NCBI GenBank assembly: GCA_934539585.1
Contig: CAKTCT010000025.1
Coordinates: 1 to 35,603, forward strand
Reading direction: 5' to 3'
Origin: an uncultured Oscillospiraceae bacterium
GTDB lineage: Bacteria > Bacillota > Clostridia > Oscillospirales > Ruminococcaceae
Length of the DNA: 35,603 nt
In this document: in pieces, positions 15,972 through 24,393 of the stretch
Layout of the letters: each line of letters begins with the position of its first letter
Position numbering within the stretch: position 1 is the first letter of the stretch
The notes under the pieces: generated by a model
The model's input: the letters and a program-made list of their open reading frames with translations, nothing else
Told to the model about the DNA's origin: nothing
Database searches by the model: none
Made by a program: the position numbers and the translations under genes

Positions 15972-17249
15972 TTGGTAAATCCCCTTTTATACGCGGCCCT
16001 GGTGGTCCTGATCGCCTGTTCCGCCTTTTTTTCCGCCACGGAGACGGCGTTTTCCACCGTCAGCCGCATCCGGCTGCGGTTCCAGGCCGACAACGGCGAC
16101 CGCCGGGCCAAGCGGGCCCTGCGGATCATCGACCGCTTTGACGACGCCCTCTCCGCCATCCTCATCGGCAACAATATTGTGAATATCTCGGCTACGGCCA
16201 TCGCCACGGTGGTCTTCACCACCCTGTTCGGCGGGAGCTTAGGGCCCACCATTTCCACCATCGTCATGACCCTGCTGGTCCTGACCTTCGGCGAAATTCT
16301 CCCCAAAAGCATGGCCAAGGAGTTCGCAGAGCCGGTGACGCTGGCGGTTTCCTCCATCCTCTGGGGGGTCATGACGGTGCTCAAGCCCCTGGTGTGGTTT
16401 TTCGTCCACCTGAAGGCCCTGGTGATGCGCCCCTTCCGCTCCAAGGAAGCCGCCCCCACCATGACCGAAGAAGAACTGAAATACATGATCGGCGAGATCG
16501 GCGACGAGGGCGTTCTGGAGGAGCACGAAAGCGAGCTGCTCCAGTCGGCCATGGAGTTCACCGACATCACGGTCAGCGAGATCATCACCCACCGGGTAGA
16601 CGTGGTGGCCGTGGACATCCAGGAGTCCTCGGAGACGGTGAAAAACATCCTTCTCACCGAGCGATTCGCCCGGCTGCCGGTCTATGACAAGACCATCGAC
16701 AACATCCTGGGCATCATCAACGACAAGGACTTTTTCCGGGAGTATGTAAAGACCCCGGATTTCCCCCTGAAAAGCATCCTCCAGGACGTGCTGTTCGTGC
16801 CGCCCAAGAAGCCCATTTCCGAAATGCTCAAGGACTTCCAGAAAAGCAAGACCCAGATGGCCATTGTCACCGACCAGTTCGGCGGGACCCTGGGCATCGT
16901 CACCGTGGAGGACATTGTGGAGGAGCTGGTAGGCGAGATATGGGACGAGGACGAGGAAATCGTCCCCGAGCTGACCCGGCAGCCCGACGGCAGCATCCTG
17001 GTCAGCGGCGACATGAAGGTGGAGGACCTGTTTTCCGAGCTGTTCCCGGACAGCCGCCTCCATGAGGAGGACTCCCGCAACGTCAGCGGCTGGGTCATGG
17101 AGGAGCTGGACAAGGTCCCCGAGCCCGGCGAGCAGTTCCGGGACGGCCCCCTGGAGGTCACGGTCCGGAAGGTGGAGGACCAGCGGGTCATAGAGGTCCA
17201 GGCGGTGATCCTCCCCGAGGAATTGCCCCAGGAAGACGAGGACGAGTAA
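15972..17249 (+). CDS. HlyC/CorC family transporter (CNNM and CBS domains)
   Basis: 425 aa. An N-terminal CNNM membrane domain with about four hydrophobic segments (residues about 2-20, 60-85, 88-110, 118-140) contains GNNIVNISATAIAT and LTFGEILPKSMA. A tandem CBS pair follows (about 200-325), then a CorC/HlyC transporter-associated domain near the C terminus. Relatives take part in magnesium or cobalt efflux or transport. The start is a TTG at 15972 with GGAAAGGATG upstream; no in-frame ATG fits. The C terminus is strongly acidic. It ends the housekeeping run before a bidirectional terminator. Confidence 0.92.
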   Translation: MVNPLLYAALVVLIACSAFFSATETAFSTVSRIRLRFQADNGDRRAKRALRIIDRFDDALSAILIGNNIVNISATAIATVVFTTLFGGSLGPTISTIVMTLLVLTFGEILPKSMAKEFAEPVTLAVSSILWGVMTVLKPLVWFFVHLKALVMRPFRSKEAAPTMTEEELKYMIGEIGDEGVLEEHESELLQSAMEFTDITVSEIITHRVDVVAVDIQESSETVKNILLTERFARLPVYDKTIDNILGIINDKDFFREYVKTPDFPLKSILQDVLFVPPKKPISEMLKDFQKSKTQMAIVTDQFGGTLGIVTVEDIVEELVGEIWDEDEEIVPELTRQPDGSILVSGDMKVEDLFSELFPDSRLHEEDSRNVSGWVMEELDKVPEPGEQFRDGPLEVTVRKVEDQRVIEVQAVILPEELPQEDEDE

Positions 17250-17258
17250 TCCCAACGA

Positions 17259-17294
17259 AAAACGCCCGGAAGATGCGGATTCTTCGGGCGTTTT
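17259..17294. terminator. Bidirectional terminator between convergent genes
   Basis: AAAACGCCCG (17259-17268) pairs with CGGGCGTTTT (17285-17294); inside, AAGA pairs with TCTT around a small loop and a one-base bulge. A/T runs on both sides let it serve the CorC-type gene on the plus strand and the CmpB-family gene on the minus strand. Confidence 0.9.
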
Positions 17295-17310
17295 CGGTTT
17301 TGGGCAAGGG

Positions 17311-17718
17311 TCACATCCGCGCCAGGAGCTTCCGCACCAGCCCGGCCAGACCGTAGACCGGGATGCACAGGAGGAACCACAGTCCGGTGTACAGGGGGCA
17401 GACCTGCCCCAGCAGGTTTCCGAACCGGCCGGAATAGTCCCAGACCTGCCACTTGAGGAGCCGGTTGACCACGCAGCCCACCAGAAACTCCACGGCGGTG
17501 ACGGCAAAGGTCCCCCGGAGACATTTCCGCAGGACCCCCTCCCGGGGGCGGCGCAGGTTCAGCCGGTACAGGAGGAAAAAGCACAGCCCCCCGGTAACGG
17601 CCATGGTCCAGTGGGTGAACCCTCTCCATAAAATCTCCAGAAGACTGTACCCCGCCGAGCCCACCAACCATACGGCGCTGTAATCCCGGAGCCTGCGAAG
17701 CCCTTTTTCCATTCTCAT
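17311..17718 (-). CDS. Putative CmpB-family (ABC_trans_CmpB) membrane protein
   Basis: 135 aa with about four hydrophobic helices. The stretch WDYSGRFGNLLGQVCPLYTG and the preceding EFLVGCVVNRLLKWQVWDYS are characteristic of the putative ABC transporter permease (CmpB, PF06541) family, common in Clostridia. Its biochemical role is not established. The start at 17718 follows a GAAAGGCGGG; MRMEKG offers a second Met two codons later. The gene stands alone, convergent with the CorC-type gene and divergent from the AraC regulator. Confidence 0.75.
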   Translation of the reverse strand: MRMEKGLRRLRDYSAVWLVGSAGYSLLEILWRGFTHWTMAVTGGLCFFLLYRLNLRRPREGVLRKCLRGTFAVTAVEFLVGCVVNRLLKWQVWDYSGRFGNLLGQVCPLYTGLWFLLCIPVYGLAGLVRKLLARM

Positions 17719-17820
17719 CCCGCCTTTCCGTTGCTGCCATTAGGATGCGCGGATTCCCCGGCGTTATGAGGGGAAAAGGCTGGAAGTCCTGGGAAAAGGG
17801 ACCGTTTTTGCCAAATCCGG

Positions 17821-17849
17821 TTGACAGGCGGGCCGACATCTGCTACCCT
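17821..17849 (+). promoter_or_regulatory. Candidate promoter for the AraC-dCMP deaminase-ATPase operon
   Basis: A perfect TTGACA (17821-17826) is followed after 17 bp by TACCCT (17844-17849) preceded by an extended -10 TGC. A perfect TATAAT lies at 17850-17855, but 23 bp from the TTGACA, which is too far for the usual geometry. One of the two -10 elements is probably used; I cannot decide which. The rest of the 222-nt gap 17719-17940 shows nothing else clear. Confidence 0.5.
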
Positions 17850-17940
17850 TATAATAGAAGTTGTTCCCATGACCGCTGCACGCCGGCGCCCCTGATGAAA
17901 ACAGCTTCTCAGAACCCCCGATCAGAAAGGACGGCGCGGC

Positions 17941-18912
17941 ATGGACGCGAAACTCATGGAGACTCTCCGCCGGATCACCGACGAGGAACAGAAAATTTTG
18001 GACGGCGGAGCCAGCGTGGACCGCAGCCTCTACACCGGGGCCAAGGACTTCACCATCGACAGCAGCCGGATGCTGCAAAAGGGCAAGCTCATCGACGTCC
18101 GCCCCCACACCCGGTTCGTCCACTTCCCGGAGCACCGGCACAATTTCGTGGAAATCCTCTTTGTCTGCCAGGGAACCTCCACCCAGATCATCAACCACAG
18201 CCAGACCGTGGTCCTGGAAGCCGGAGACTTCCTCTTTCTGAACCAGTACACCAGCCACGAAATCCTCCCGGCAGGACCCGACGACATCGCCGTGAACTTC
18301 ATGGTGCTGCCGGAGTTCTTCGACACCGCCTTCCAGATGGTGGGGAAGGACAACGCCATTTCCCGGTTCCTGGTCAGCACCCTCTGCCAGGACGACGGCC
18401 GGGGGGAATACCTCCACTTCAAGGCGGCGGGGCTGCTGACGGTGCAGAACCTGGCGGAGAACATGATCTGGTCCCTGGTCAACAAGCAGCCGGACCAGCG
18501 GCGGACCAACCAGTTCACCATGGGACTGCTTTTGCTGGAGCTGCTGAACCACATCGACACCCTGGACGTCAACAGCCAGAACCGCAGCCGCACCGTTATG
18601 GCCATCCTCCACTATATCGAGGAGAACTACCGGGACGGCAGCCTTTCCGCTCTGGCCGAGGAGCTGAACCAGCCGGTCTACGCCCTGAGCAAGCTCATCA
18701 AGTCGGAGACGGGGTGTACCTTCAAGGAGCTGCTCCAGCAGAAGCGGCTCCGCCGGGCGGCCCGGCTCATCCGGGAGACGGACCTGCCGGTCTCCAGCAT
18801 CATCACGGCGGTGGGATACGACAATACCAGCTTTTTCTACCGGGTGTTCCGCAGCGAATACGGGCTGACCCCCAAGGAATACCGGGCGAAAAACGGCGTG
18901 GAAAAGGAGTAA
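17941..18912 (+). CDS. AraC family transcriptional regulator
   Basis: 323 aa. The N-terminal half is a cupin ligand-binding domain (HFPEHRHNFVEILFVCQG, then LEAGDFLFLNQYTSHEI, about residues 60-105). The C-terminal ~100 residues form the double helix-turn-helix of AraC proteins, ending VGYDNTSFFYRVFRSEYGLTPKEYR. The HxH-like cupin residues suggest binding of a small ligand, often a sugar, but the ligand cannot be read. It is followed after 4 nt by the dCMP deaminase gene, so it may control its own operon; the neighbours are not sugar genes, so its targets may also be elsewhere. Confidence 0.9.
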   Translation: MDAKLMETLRRITDEEQKILDGGASVDRSLYTGAKDFTIDSSRMLQKGKLIDVRPHTRFVHFPEHRHNFVEILFVCQGTSTQIINHSQTVVLEAGDFLFLNQYTSHEILPAGPDDIAVNFMVLPEFFDTAFQMVGKDNAISRFLVSTLCQDDGRGEYLHFKAAGLLTVQNLAENMIWSLVNKQPDQRRTNQFTMGLLLLELLNHIDTLDVNSQNRSRTVMAILHYIEENYRDGSLSALAEELNQPVYALSKLIKSETGCTFKELLQQKRLRRAARLIRETDLPVSSIITAVGYDNTSFFYRVFRSEYGLTPKEYRAKNGVEKE

Positions 18913-18916
18913 GCAT

Positions 18917-19396
18917 ATGAAACGAACCGACTATCTCAGCTGGGACGAATACTACATGGGCGTGGCCACGCTCTCCGCCCAGCGGAGCAAGGACCCCTCC
19001 ACCCAGGTAGGGGCCTGCATCGTCAACCGGGACCACAAAATCCTCTCCATGGGCTACAACGGGATGCCCGTGGGGTGCAGCGACGACCTCATGGCCTGGG
19101 ACCGGGACGGCGGCCCCCTGGACACCAAGTACCTCTACGTCTGCCACGCGGAGCTCAACGCCATTCTGAACAACGACGGCGGCTCCCTGAAGGACACCAT
19201 CATCTACGTCACCCTGTTCCCCTGCAACGAGTGCGCCAAGGCCATTATCCAGTGCGGCATCCGGGAAGTGGTGTACTGGCACGATAAATACGCCGACACC
19301 CCGGCGGTCCAGGCGTCGAAAAAGATGTTTGAGATGGCTGGCGTCGTCTGCCGGCCCTACGTCCCCAGCGGCAAGCACCTGGAGCTGGACTTCTGA
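18917..19396 (+). CDS. Deoxycytidylate (dCMP) deaminase
   Basis: 159 aa zinc-dependent deaminase of the ComEB/dCMP deaminase family. Zinc ligands and the catalytic Glu are visible: CHAEL (H77, E79) and PCNEC (C103, C106). An N-terminal SKDPSTQVGACIV also fits. It converts dCMP to dUMP, a precursor for thymidylate. AAAAGGAG lies upstream of ATG 18917, within the end of the regulator gene. It overlaps the following ATPase gene by one base, so the three genes 17941-20142 look like one transcript. Confidence 0.9.
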   Translation: MKRTDYLSWDEYYMGVATLSAQRSKDPSTQVGACIVNRDHKILSMGYNGMPVGCSDDLMAWDRDGGPLDTKYLYVCHAELNAILNNDGGSLKDTIIYVTLFPCNECAKAIIQCGIREVVYWHDKYADTPAVQASKKMFEMAGVVCRPYVPSGKHLELDF

Positions 19397-20142
19397 TGGG
19401 GGAGCCCTTTCTGCTGGAGGTCTGCCTCCGCCGGGAGCTGGTCCCGGACTTTGGCCGGTACCCCTTCTCCATCCCCGCCATCCGGGGGCTGGACACCCTG
19501 GAGCTGAACCCCCGGGTCACCTTTTTCATCGGGGAAAACGGCACGGGGAAGTCCACCCTCCTGGAGGCCATGGCGGTGAATTTCGGCTTCAATCCCGAGG
19601 GCGGCAGCCGGAACTTTCACTTTTCCACCTACGCCTCCCACTCCTGCCTCAGCGACTACATCCGCCTGGTCAAGGGGACCCGGCGGCCCCGGGACGGCTA
19701 CTTTTTCCGGGCCGAGAGCTTTTATAACGTGGCCACCAACATCGAGGAGCTGGACGCAGAGCCGGGTCCCGGCGCTCCCATCAGCGCCAGCTACGGGGGA
19801 AACCTCCATCAGCGCTCCCACGGGGAAAGCTTTTTCGCCCTGCTCAACAACCGCCTGGGCGGCGGGGGACTGTACTTTTTCGACGAACCGGAGGCCGCCC
19901 TCTCCCCGCTGCGGCAGCTTTCCATGCTCCGGCGGCTGAAGGAGCTTACCGACAGCGGCTCCCAGTGCGTCATCGCCACCCACTCGCCCATCCTCATGGC
20001 CTTCCCCGGGAGCACCATCTACGCCTTTTCCCCGGAGGGCCTCCGGCGGCAGGAATACGAGGAGACCGACCAGTTCCGCATCACCCGGGACTTTCTGAAC
20101 CGCTACCCCCTGATGCTGGAGCAGCTTTTTTCCGACCAATAA
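19396..20142 (+). CDS. AAA family ATPase (ABC/OLD-like)
   Basis: 248 aa. Walker A GENGTGKST is at residues 46-54, an SHGES signature-like stretch near 138 and Walker B LYFFDEPEAALSP near 154-166, then a switch-type THSPILMA. This is the small stand-alone ATPase class widely annotated as AAA family ATPase in Firmicutes, related to ABC-type DNA-repair and toxin-antitoxin ATPases; its substrate is unknown. The start ATG shares a base with the dCMP deaminase stop. No membrane partner is next to it, arguing against a transporter role. Confidence 0.8.
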   Translation: MGEPFLLEVCLRRELVPDFGRYPFSIPAIRGLDTLELNPRVTFFIGENGTGKSTLLEAMAVNFGFNPEGGSRNFHFSTYASHSCLSDYIRLVKGTRRPRDGYFFRAESFYNVATNIEELDAEPGPGAPISASYGGNLHQRSHGESFFALLNNRLGGGGLYFFDEPEAALSPLRQLSMLRRLKELTDSGSQCVIATHSPILMAFPGSTIYAFSPEGLRRQEYEETDQFRITRDFLNRYPLMLEQLFSDQ

Positions 20143-20180
20143 AAAACCGGCCCCACGGAGCTTCCGCGGGACCGGTTTTT
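20143..20180. terminator. Bidirectional terminator between the ATPase gene and hcp
   Basis: AAAACCGG (20143-20150) pairs with CCGGTTTT; CCC/GGG and an inner CGGA/TCCG stem extend the hairpin with one or two mismatches. A-rich and T-rich flanks allow use on both strands. It directly abuts the stop codons of both convergent genes. Confidence 0.85.
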
Positions 20181-20181
20181 G

Positions 20182-21753
20182 TCATCCTCTGCCCAGAATC
20201 GCGTCCATATCCTGCTCCGGAGCCGTGGTGGGCTGAAGGCCGTAGGCGTCCACCAGGGTCTTGACCACCGTTTCCGACAGGAAAGCCGGGAGGGTGGGCC
20301 CCAGGTAGATGTTTTTGACCCCCAGGGCCAGCAGGGTCAGCAGGATGCACACCGCCTTCTGCTCGTACCAGGAGAGGACCAGGGTCAGGGGCAGCTCGTT
20401 GACAGTGCAGCCGAAGGCGTCGGCCAGGGCCAAAGCCACCTGGATGGCGCTGTATGCGTCGTTGCACTGGCCCATGTCCAGGATGCGGGGCAGCCCGTCG
20501 ATCTCCCCCAGGTCCAGGTCGTTGAAGCGGTATTTCCCGCAGGCCAGGGTCAGGACCAGGGTGTCCATGGGGGTCTGCTTCACGAATTCGGTGAAGTAGT
20601 TCCGGCCGGGGTGGGCCCCGTCGCAGCCGCCTACCAGGAAAATGTGCCGGATCGCCCCGCTTTTGATGGCGGAGATCACCTTGTCGGCGTTGGCCAGGAC
20701 CGCGCCCCGGGCGAAGCCGGTGGTCAGCATGTGGCCGCCGTTGATGCCGCTCATGCTCCGGTCGTGTTCGTAGCCGCCCAGGCGGAGGGCGTCCTCGATG
20801 AGAGGGGAGAAGTCCTTGTTCCCGTCCTTGTCTCCGGAAATATGGCGGAGTCCCTCATAGCCCACCACCGAGGTGGTGTAGATCCGGTCCGCATAGCTGG
20901 GCCGTGGCGGCATCAGGCAGTTGGTGGTGAACAGCACCGGCGCGGGGATGTCCTGGAACTCCTTCTGCTGGCTCTGCCAGGCGGTGCCGAAGTTCCCGGC
21001 CAGGTGGGGATACTTTTTCAGCTCCGGATAGCCGTGAGCGGGGAGCATCTCGCCGTGGGTGTAAATGTTGATGCCCTTGTCCCGGGTCTGCTCCAGAAGC
21101 AGGGCCAGGTCCCGGAGGTCATGGCCGGAAACCACGATGAAGGGCCCCTTTTTGACGTCCACATTGACCCGGGTGGGGACCGGCGTGCCGAAGGTCTCGG
21201 TGTTGGCTTGGTCCAGGAGGGCCATGCACCGGTAGTTGGCCCGGCCGAATTCCAGGATGAGGGAGAGCCATTCCTCCACGGAGTGCTCCCGGTTGACGGC
21301 GCAGAGCCCCTTGTAGAACCAGTCCGTGACCTCGTCGTCCCGGTAGCCCAGGTTCCAGGCGTGGTGGGCGTAGGCGGCCATGCCCTTCATCCCGAAAAGC
21401 AGGGTGGACCGCAGGGAGACGATGTCGGTCTCGCCCTTCCAGAGCTCCGCCAGGGGGCAGCCGCAGCCTCCCAGCTTGTCGGTCTCCTCGGAAACCCGGC
21501 GGATGAACTCCCGGATGGCGGCGTTGTCGAAGTTTACGTTGGTCAGGGTGGTGAACAGGCCGTCGATGATCAGGCGGCTGGCTTCGGGCGGGCGGACCCC
21601 CTGTTTTTCGGAAAGCTCCGCCAGGCGGATCAGGGCGTAGACCAGCTCGTCCTGGAGGTTTGCAGTCTCCGGCTGCTTGCCGCAGACGCCGGTCCGGACG
21701 CAGCCTTTGTTTCCGGCGGTCTGCTGGCACTGAAAGCAAAACATATCGGACAT
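20182..21753 (-). CDS. hcp: Hydroxylamine reductase / hybrid cluster protein
   Basis: 523 aa. The N-terminal cluster motif CFQCQQTAGNKGC plus a further Cys after five residues binds the cubane Fe-S cluster. Conserved residues for the hybrid Fe-S-O cluster are seen in GVGAH-like and C-rich stretches (VLFTTNCLMPP, FLVGGCDGAHPGRNYFTEF, LACGKYRFN). Hcp acts on NO or hydroxylamine in anaerobes. ATG 21753 (MSDMFC) is nine bases from AAGGAG; the ATG at 21762 directly abuts that RBS and is less likely. The gene is single; an hcr reductase partner is not adjacent. No obvious Fnr or Rex site was recognised upstream. Confidence 0.95.
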   Translation of the reverse strand: MSDMFCFQCQQTAGNKGCVRTGVCGKQPETANLQDELVYALIRLAELSEKQGVRPPEASRLIIDGLFTTLTNVNFDNAAIREFIRRVSEETDKLGGCGCPLAELWKGETDIVSLRSTLLFGMKGMAAYAHHAWNLGYRDDEVTDWFYKGLCAVNREHSVEEWLSLILEFGRANYRCMALLDQANTETFGTPVPTRVNVDVKKGPFIVVSGHDLRDLALLLEQTRDKGINIYTHGEMLPAHGYPELKKYPHLAGNFGTAWQSQQKEFQDIPAPVLFTTNCLMPPRPSYADRIYTTSVVGYEGLRHISGDKDGNKDFSPLIEDALRLGGYEHDRSMSGINGGHMLTTGFARGAVLANADKVISAIKSGAIRHIFLVGGCDGAHPGRNYFTEFVKQTPMDTLVLTLACGKYRFNDLDLGEIDGLPRILDMGQCNDAYSAIQVALALADAFGCTVNELPLTLVLSWYEQKAVCILLTLLALGVKNIYLGPTLPAFLSETVVKTLVDAYGLQPTTAPEQDMDAILGRG

Positions 21754-21845
21754 TTTTTCCATCTCCTTCTGGGATTCTTGTGGGTAGTGTTTCCGGGAGG
21801 AGGTGGGATTATGCAGGAAAAAGGGGAAAATCCGTCCCCAAAGGA

Positions 21846-21874
21846 TTGACGGAAAGGGCAGAATCTGTTAAAAT
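21846..21874 (+). promoter_or_regulatory. Promoter of the SUMF1-domain operon
   Basis: TTGACG (21846-21851), a 17-bp spacer and TAAAAT (21869-21874), with TG one base before the -10. The leader before ATG 21926 would be about 45 nt and contains the hairpin described at 21895-21912. Confidence 0.75.
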
Positions 21875-21894
21875 GAAACGTATCAAATTGCGGA

Positions 21895-21912
21895 CACGGA
21901 CAACCGTCCGTG
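21895..21912 (+). repeat. Short perfect inverted repeat in the SUMF1 leader
   Basis: CACGGAC (21895-21901) and GTCCGTG (21906-21912) form a seven-base-pair stem with an AACC loop. It lies about 20 bases past the -10, so it could be an operator around +15 to +32 or an RNA hairpin just before the RBS GAAAGGA. No regulator gene adjoins it. Confidence 0.45.
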
Positions 21913-21925
21913 AGAAAGGATCGTT

Positions 21926-22603
21926 ATGCAGCAGCAGTGGATTCAGATCCCCGGGGGAAAATTTGTCTATCAAGTGCGCCACCGCATCATGGAGGGCGAC
22001 TGCCAGTGCGAGCACGGCCCGGTCCTGGTGCATCTTCCGGCCTTTGAAATGACCAGATACCCCGTTACCAACGGAATGTACCGGGAGTTCATCAAGGCCA
22101 CCGGCTATTCCGGCGGCGGAAATTTTCTGCAGCATTGGCGGAACAATCACCAGGCCGGGGACGATCTGCCGGTGGTCTGGGTCAGTCTGAAGGACGCCCG
22201 GGCTTATGCGGAGTGGGTCGGCGGGCGTCTCCCCACGGAAGCGGAGTGGCAGTATGCCGCAGGAGGCGCAGACGGACGCTCCTGGCCCTGGGGCGGAGAC
22301 TTCGATGCCGCCCGGGTCAACGGAAAAGGCGGGGTCCTGATGTCGGTAGACGCCCATCCCGACGGCGAAAGCCCTTTCGGAATCGCCGATATGTGCGGAA
22401 ACGCATGGGAGTGGACAGAATCCGAGACAGACGACGGCCTTCACCGCTTCGCGCTGCTGCGGGGAGGCTCCTGTTACCGCGGCCCGCATTTTTGGCACAT
22501 GGACGGCGGCGCGCAGCCCATCCATTCCCACGTAAAAATGCAGCTGCTGGCAGACAATCTGGATCGGTCCGGAATGGTCGGATTCCGATTGGTGAGGGGA
22601 TGA
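21926..22603 (+). CDS. SUMF1/formylglycine-generating-enzyme-fold protein
   Basis: 225 aa with the FGE-sulfatase fold: FEMTRYPVTNGMYREFI, the RLPTEAEWQYAAGG signature, FGIADMCGNAWEWTES, and LLRGGSCYRG with a C-terminal GMVGFRLVR. True formylglycine-generating enzymes carry a copper-binding C-x4-C after RGGS; here only one cysteine follows (GGSCYRGPHF), so sulfatase activation is unlikely from the sequence. Other members of this fold bind ligands or act as oxidoreductases. No sulfatase is nearby. It has its own promoter and is followed after 4 nt by the glycosidase-like reading frame, so the two are probably co-transcribed. Confidence 0.85.
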   Translation: MQQQWIQIPGGKFVYQVRHRIMEGDCQCEHGPVLVHLPAFEMTRYPVTNGMYREFIKATGYSGGGNFLQHWRNNHQAGDDLPVVWVSLKDARAYAEWVGGRLPTEAEWQYAAGGADGRSWPWGGDFDAARVNGKGGVLMSVDAHPDGESPFGIADMCGNAWEWTESETDDGLHRFALLRGGSCYRGPHFWHMDGGAQPIHSHVKMQLLADNLDRSGMVGFRLVRG

Positions 22604-22607
22604 AGCA

Positions 22608-24328
22608 ATGGATGAAATGATTTTGAAGCAGAAGAACCTGGAGCTCCGCTTTTCGAAAAAGGGCCTGGAAATCCGTATCAACGGCGTCTCTGTCACCGGA
22701 GGGGTCCAGCCGTATTTTGAACTGGAGGCGGAAACGCTGGGGCAGTATTCCCCCCGGGAGGCCGACATTTGCCTGACCGGCGATGAGACCCTCCTTTCTG
22801 CCCGGTACATCTCTCCGGACGGGCTGGTATCCATCCGGACAGATGCGGCCCAGGACCCGGATGGGATTCGCCTGATCTATACGGCGGCGATCCGCTGGCC
22901 GGATACGCCGCAGAAAACCCGGCTGAAACCGTGCTGCTGTGCAGCATGACCCCCAATGGCGCCCAAGAGCGGTTTCCTGCCATGATCGAAGAAAAGTCCA
23001 GGGGCGGCAATGCCCTGGCGGCACACCCGGCCTTTCCCATGCCCTATACGCTTCTGTGGGAGGACGGGACCGGATTGGCGGTGCAATTTCCCATCGCCGC
23101 CGCAGGACTCGGGTGGAATCCCATAAACCAGCAGCCCAACTGCCTGCGCAATCACCAGGAACTGGAGGCCCTTCGTCTTTCGCTGCGGGTGGACGCCCAT
23201 CCGATCCGCGTAATGGATGCGGTGCTGACGCCCTTGCAAAACGGCTGGCCGGAAGGGTTTGAAGGGTTCCGGAAAATGATCCGGAGGAATCTGGACCTTT
23301 CCCAGCAGCAGCGGGAGGACCTCGCCTGGGCCAGAGACTGTATGGTCTACCATTTTGCTTTTGCCTATGGAAAGGAATGTTTCGATTACGATACCGGGCG
23401 GTTCAATATGACCCGCCTGCTGGATGACGGGGAAGCCTGCGGCGGATACGATGCCGTGCTGATCTGGCACCAGTATCCCCGGTTGGGCCTGGACAGCCGG
23501 GACCAGTGGGACTTTTTCGAGGATTTTCCGGGAGGAATCTCCGCGCTGCGGGAAGCGGTGGATACCGCCCACAAACGCAGCGTAAGGGTGCTGCTGCCCT
23601 TTAAGCCCTGGGACCGCTTGCCATCGAAAAGCGATGTGGACATTGCAGAGGCCCTGAAAGAGGTCCTGCGCCAGACCGATGCAGACGGCGTGTTTTTGGA
23701 CGCGACCCAGACGGCCCCGACGCTGTTCCGGGAGGCCATGGACCAGGTCCGCCCCGGACTTATCCTGGATATCGAACTCACGCCCCAGGATCAGGGGACC
23801 ATCGAGCTGGTCACTTCCACCTGGGATCAGTATTTCTACGAGTGGGGAATGCCGGAAGCGCCGCTGTTCCGGTATCTTTTCCCCGAGTATTCCGTACACA
23901 TGACGTCGCGCTGGGCGCTGGGCGAGGGAAAAGACAACTTGATCAAGCGCGCCATGTTCAACGGCTGCGGTCTGGTGGTTTGGCAGGACGTATTCGGCAC
24001 GTGGCTGCCCTTTTCCCAGGAACAGAAGGCCGCCATCCGGCAGTGGAAACAGGTCTATCGGGAATGGCGGGACTGCTTTCGGGGAAGGGCCACGCCTCTC
24101 TGGCCCACGGTGCAGAAGGGACTGCAGATGAATCTCTTTGAGGGGGAGAACCGGGCTGTGGCGGCCTTTTATAACGACGCTGGCCAGGTGATTTCCGGGG
24201 AGGCCGTCCGCAGGCTGAACTACTCCTCCGCCAGAGCGATCCTGGGAGGAACGGCCTCTCTGTCCGGCGGGACCCTTTCTGTCGCCATCGAACCGGGAGA
24301 AGTGCTGCTGGCTGTCTTGGAACGATAG
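22608..24328 (+). pseudogene. Frameshifted TIM-barrel, glycoside-hydrolase-like protein
   Basis: Two overlapping reading frames, 22608-22949 and 22931-24328, read as one protein of about 570 aa interrupted by a -1 shift near 22900-22930. The first frame gives AIRWPDTP and then an unconvincing Cys-rich end. Switching at about 22910 continues naturally as AENPAETVLLCSMTPNG. The N-terminal part resembles a beta-sandwich; the second part looks like a TIM barrel with YDAVLIWHQYP, DADGVFLDATQ, LILDIEL and FNGCGLVVWQDVFG, then a C-terminal beta domain. I judge it glycosidase-like from this layout only and cannot name the family or catalytic residues. The shift could be a real mutation or a sequencing error. 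Without it, the gene would be the partner of the SUMF1 gene. Confidence 0.65.
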
Positions 24329-24334
24329 AAAAGC

Positions 24335-24374
24335 GAAAAACGAACCCCTGTCTCCGCAAGGAAACAGGGGTTCG
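24335..24374. terminator. Terminator between the glycosidase-like gene and nagA
   Basis: CGAACCCCTGT (24341-24351) and ACAGGGGTTCG (24364-24374) form an 11-bp perfect stem. On the minus strand it is followed by TTTTTCGCTTTT, so it is a good nagA terminator; on the plus strand the tail CCTTCTCT is weaker. Confidence 0.88.
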
Positions 24375-24393
24375 CCTTCTCTGCAAATTAGAA

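Noticed and set aside
17821..17855. TTGACA paired with the perfect TATAAT
   Set aside because: The spacer is 23 bp, outside the normal 16-18; the TGC-TACCCT at 17 bp was preferred and the TATAAT noted as an alternative.
20179..21849. 556-codon plus-strand frame across hcp
   Set aside because: Antisense shadow of hcp; composition is Gly/Val/Gln-rich with no domain.
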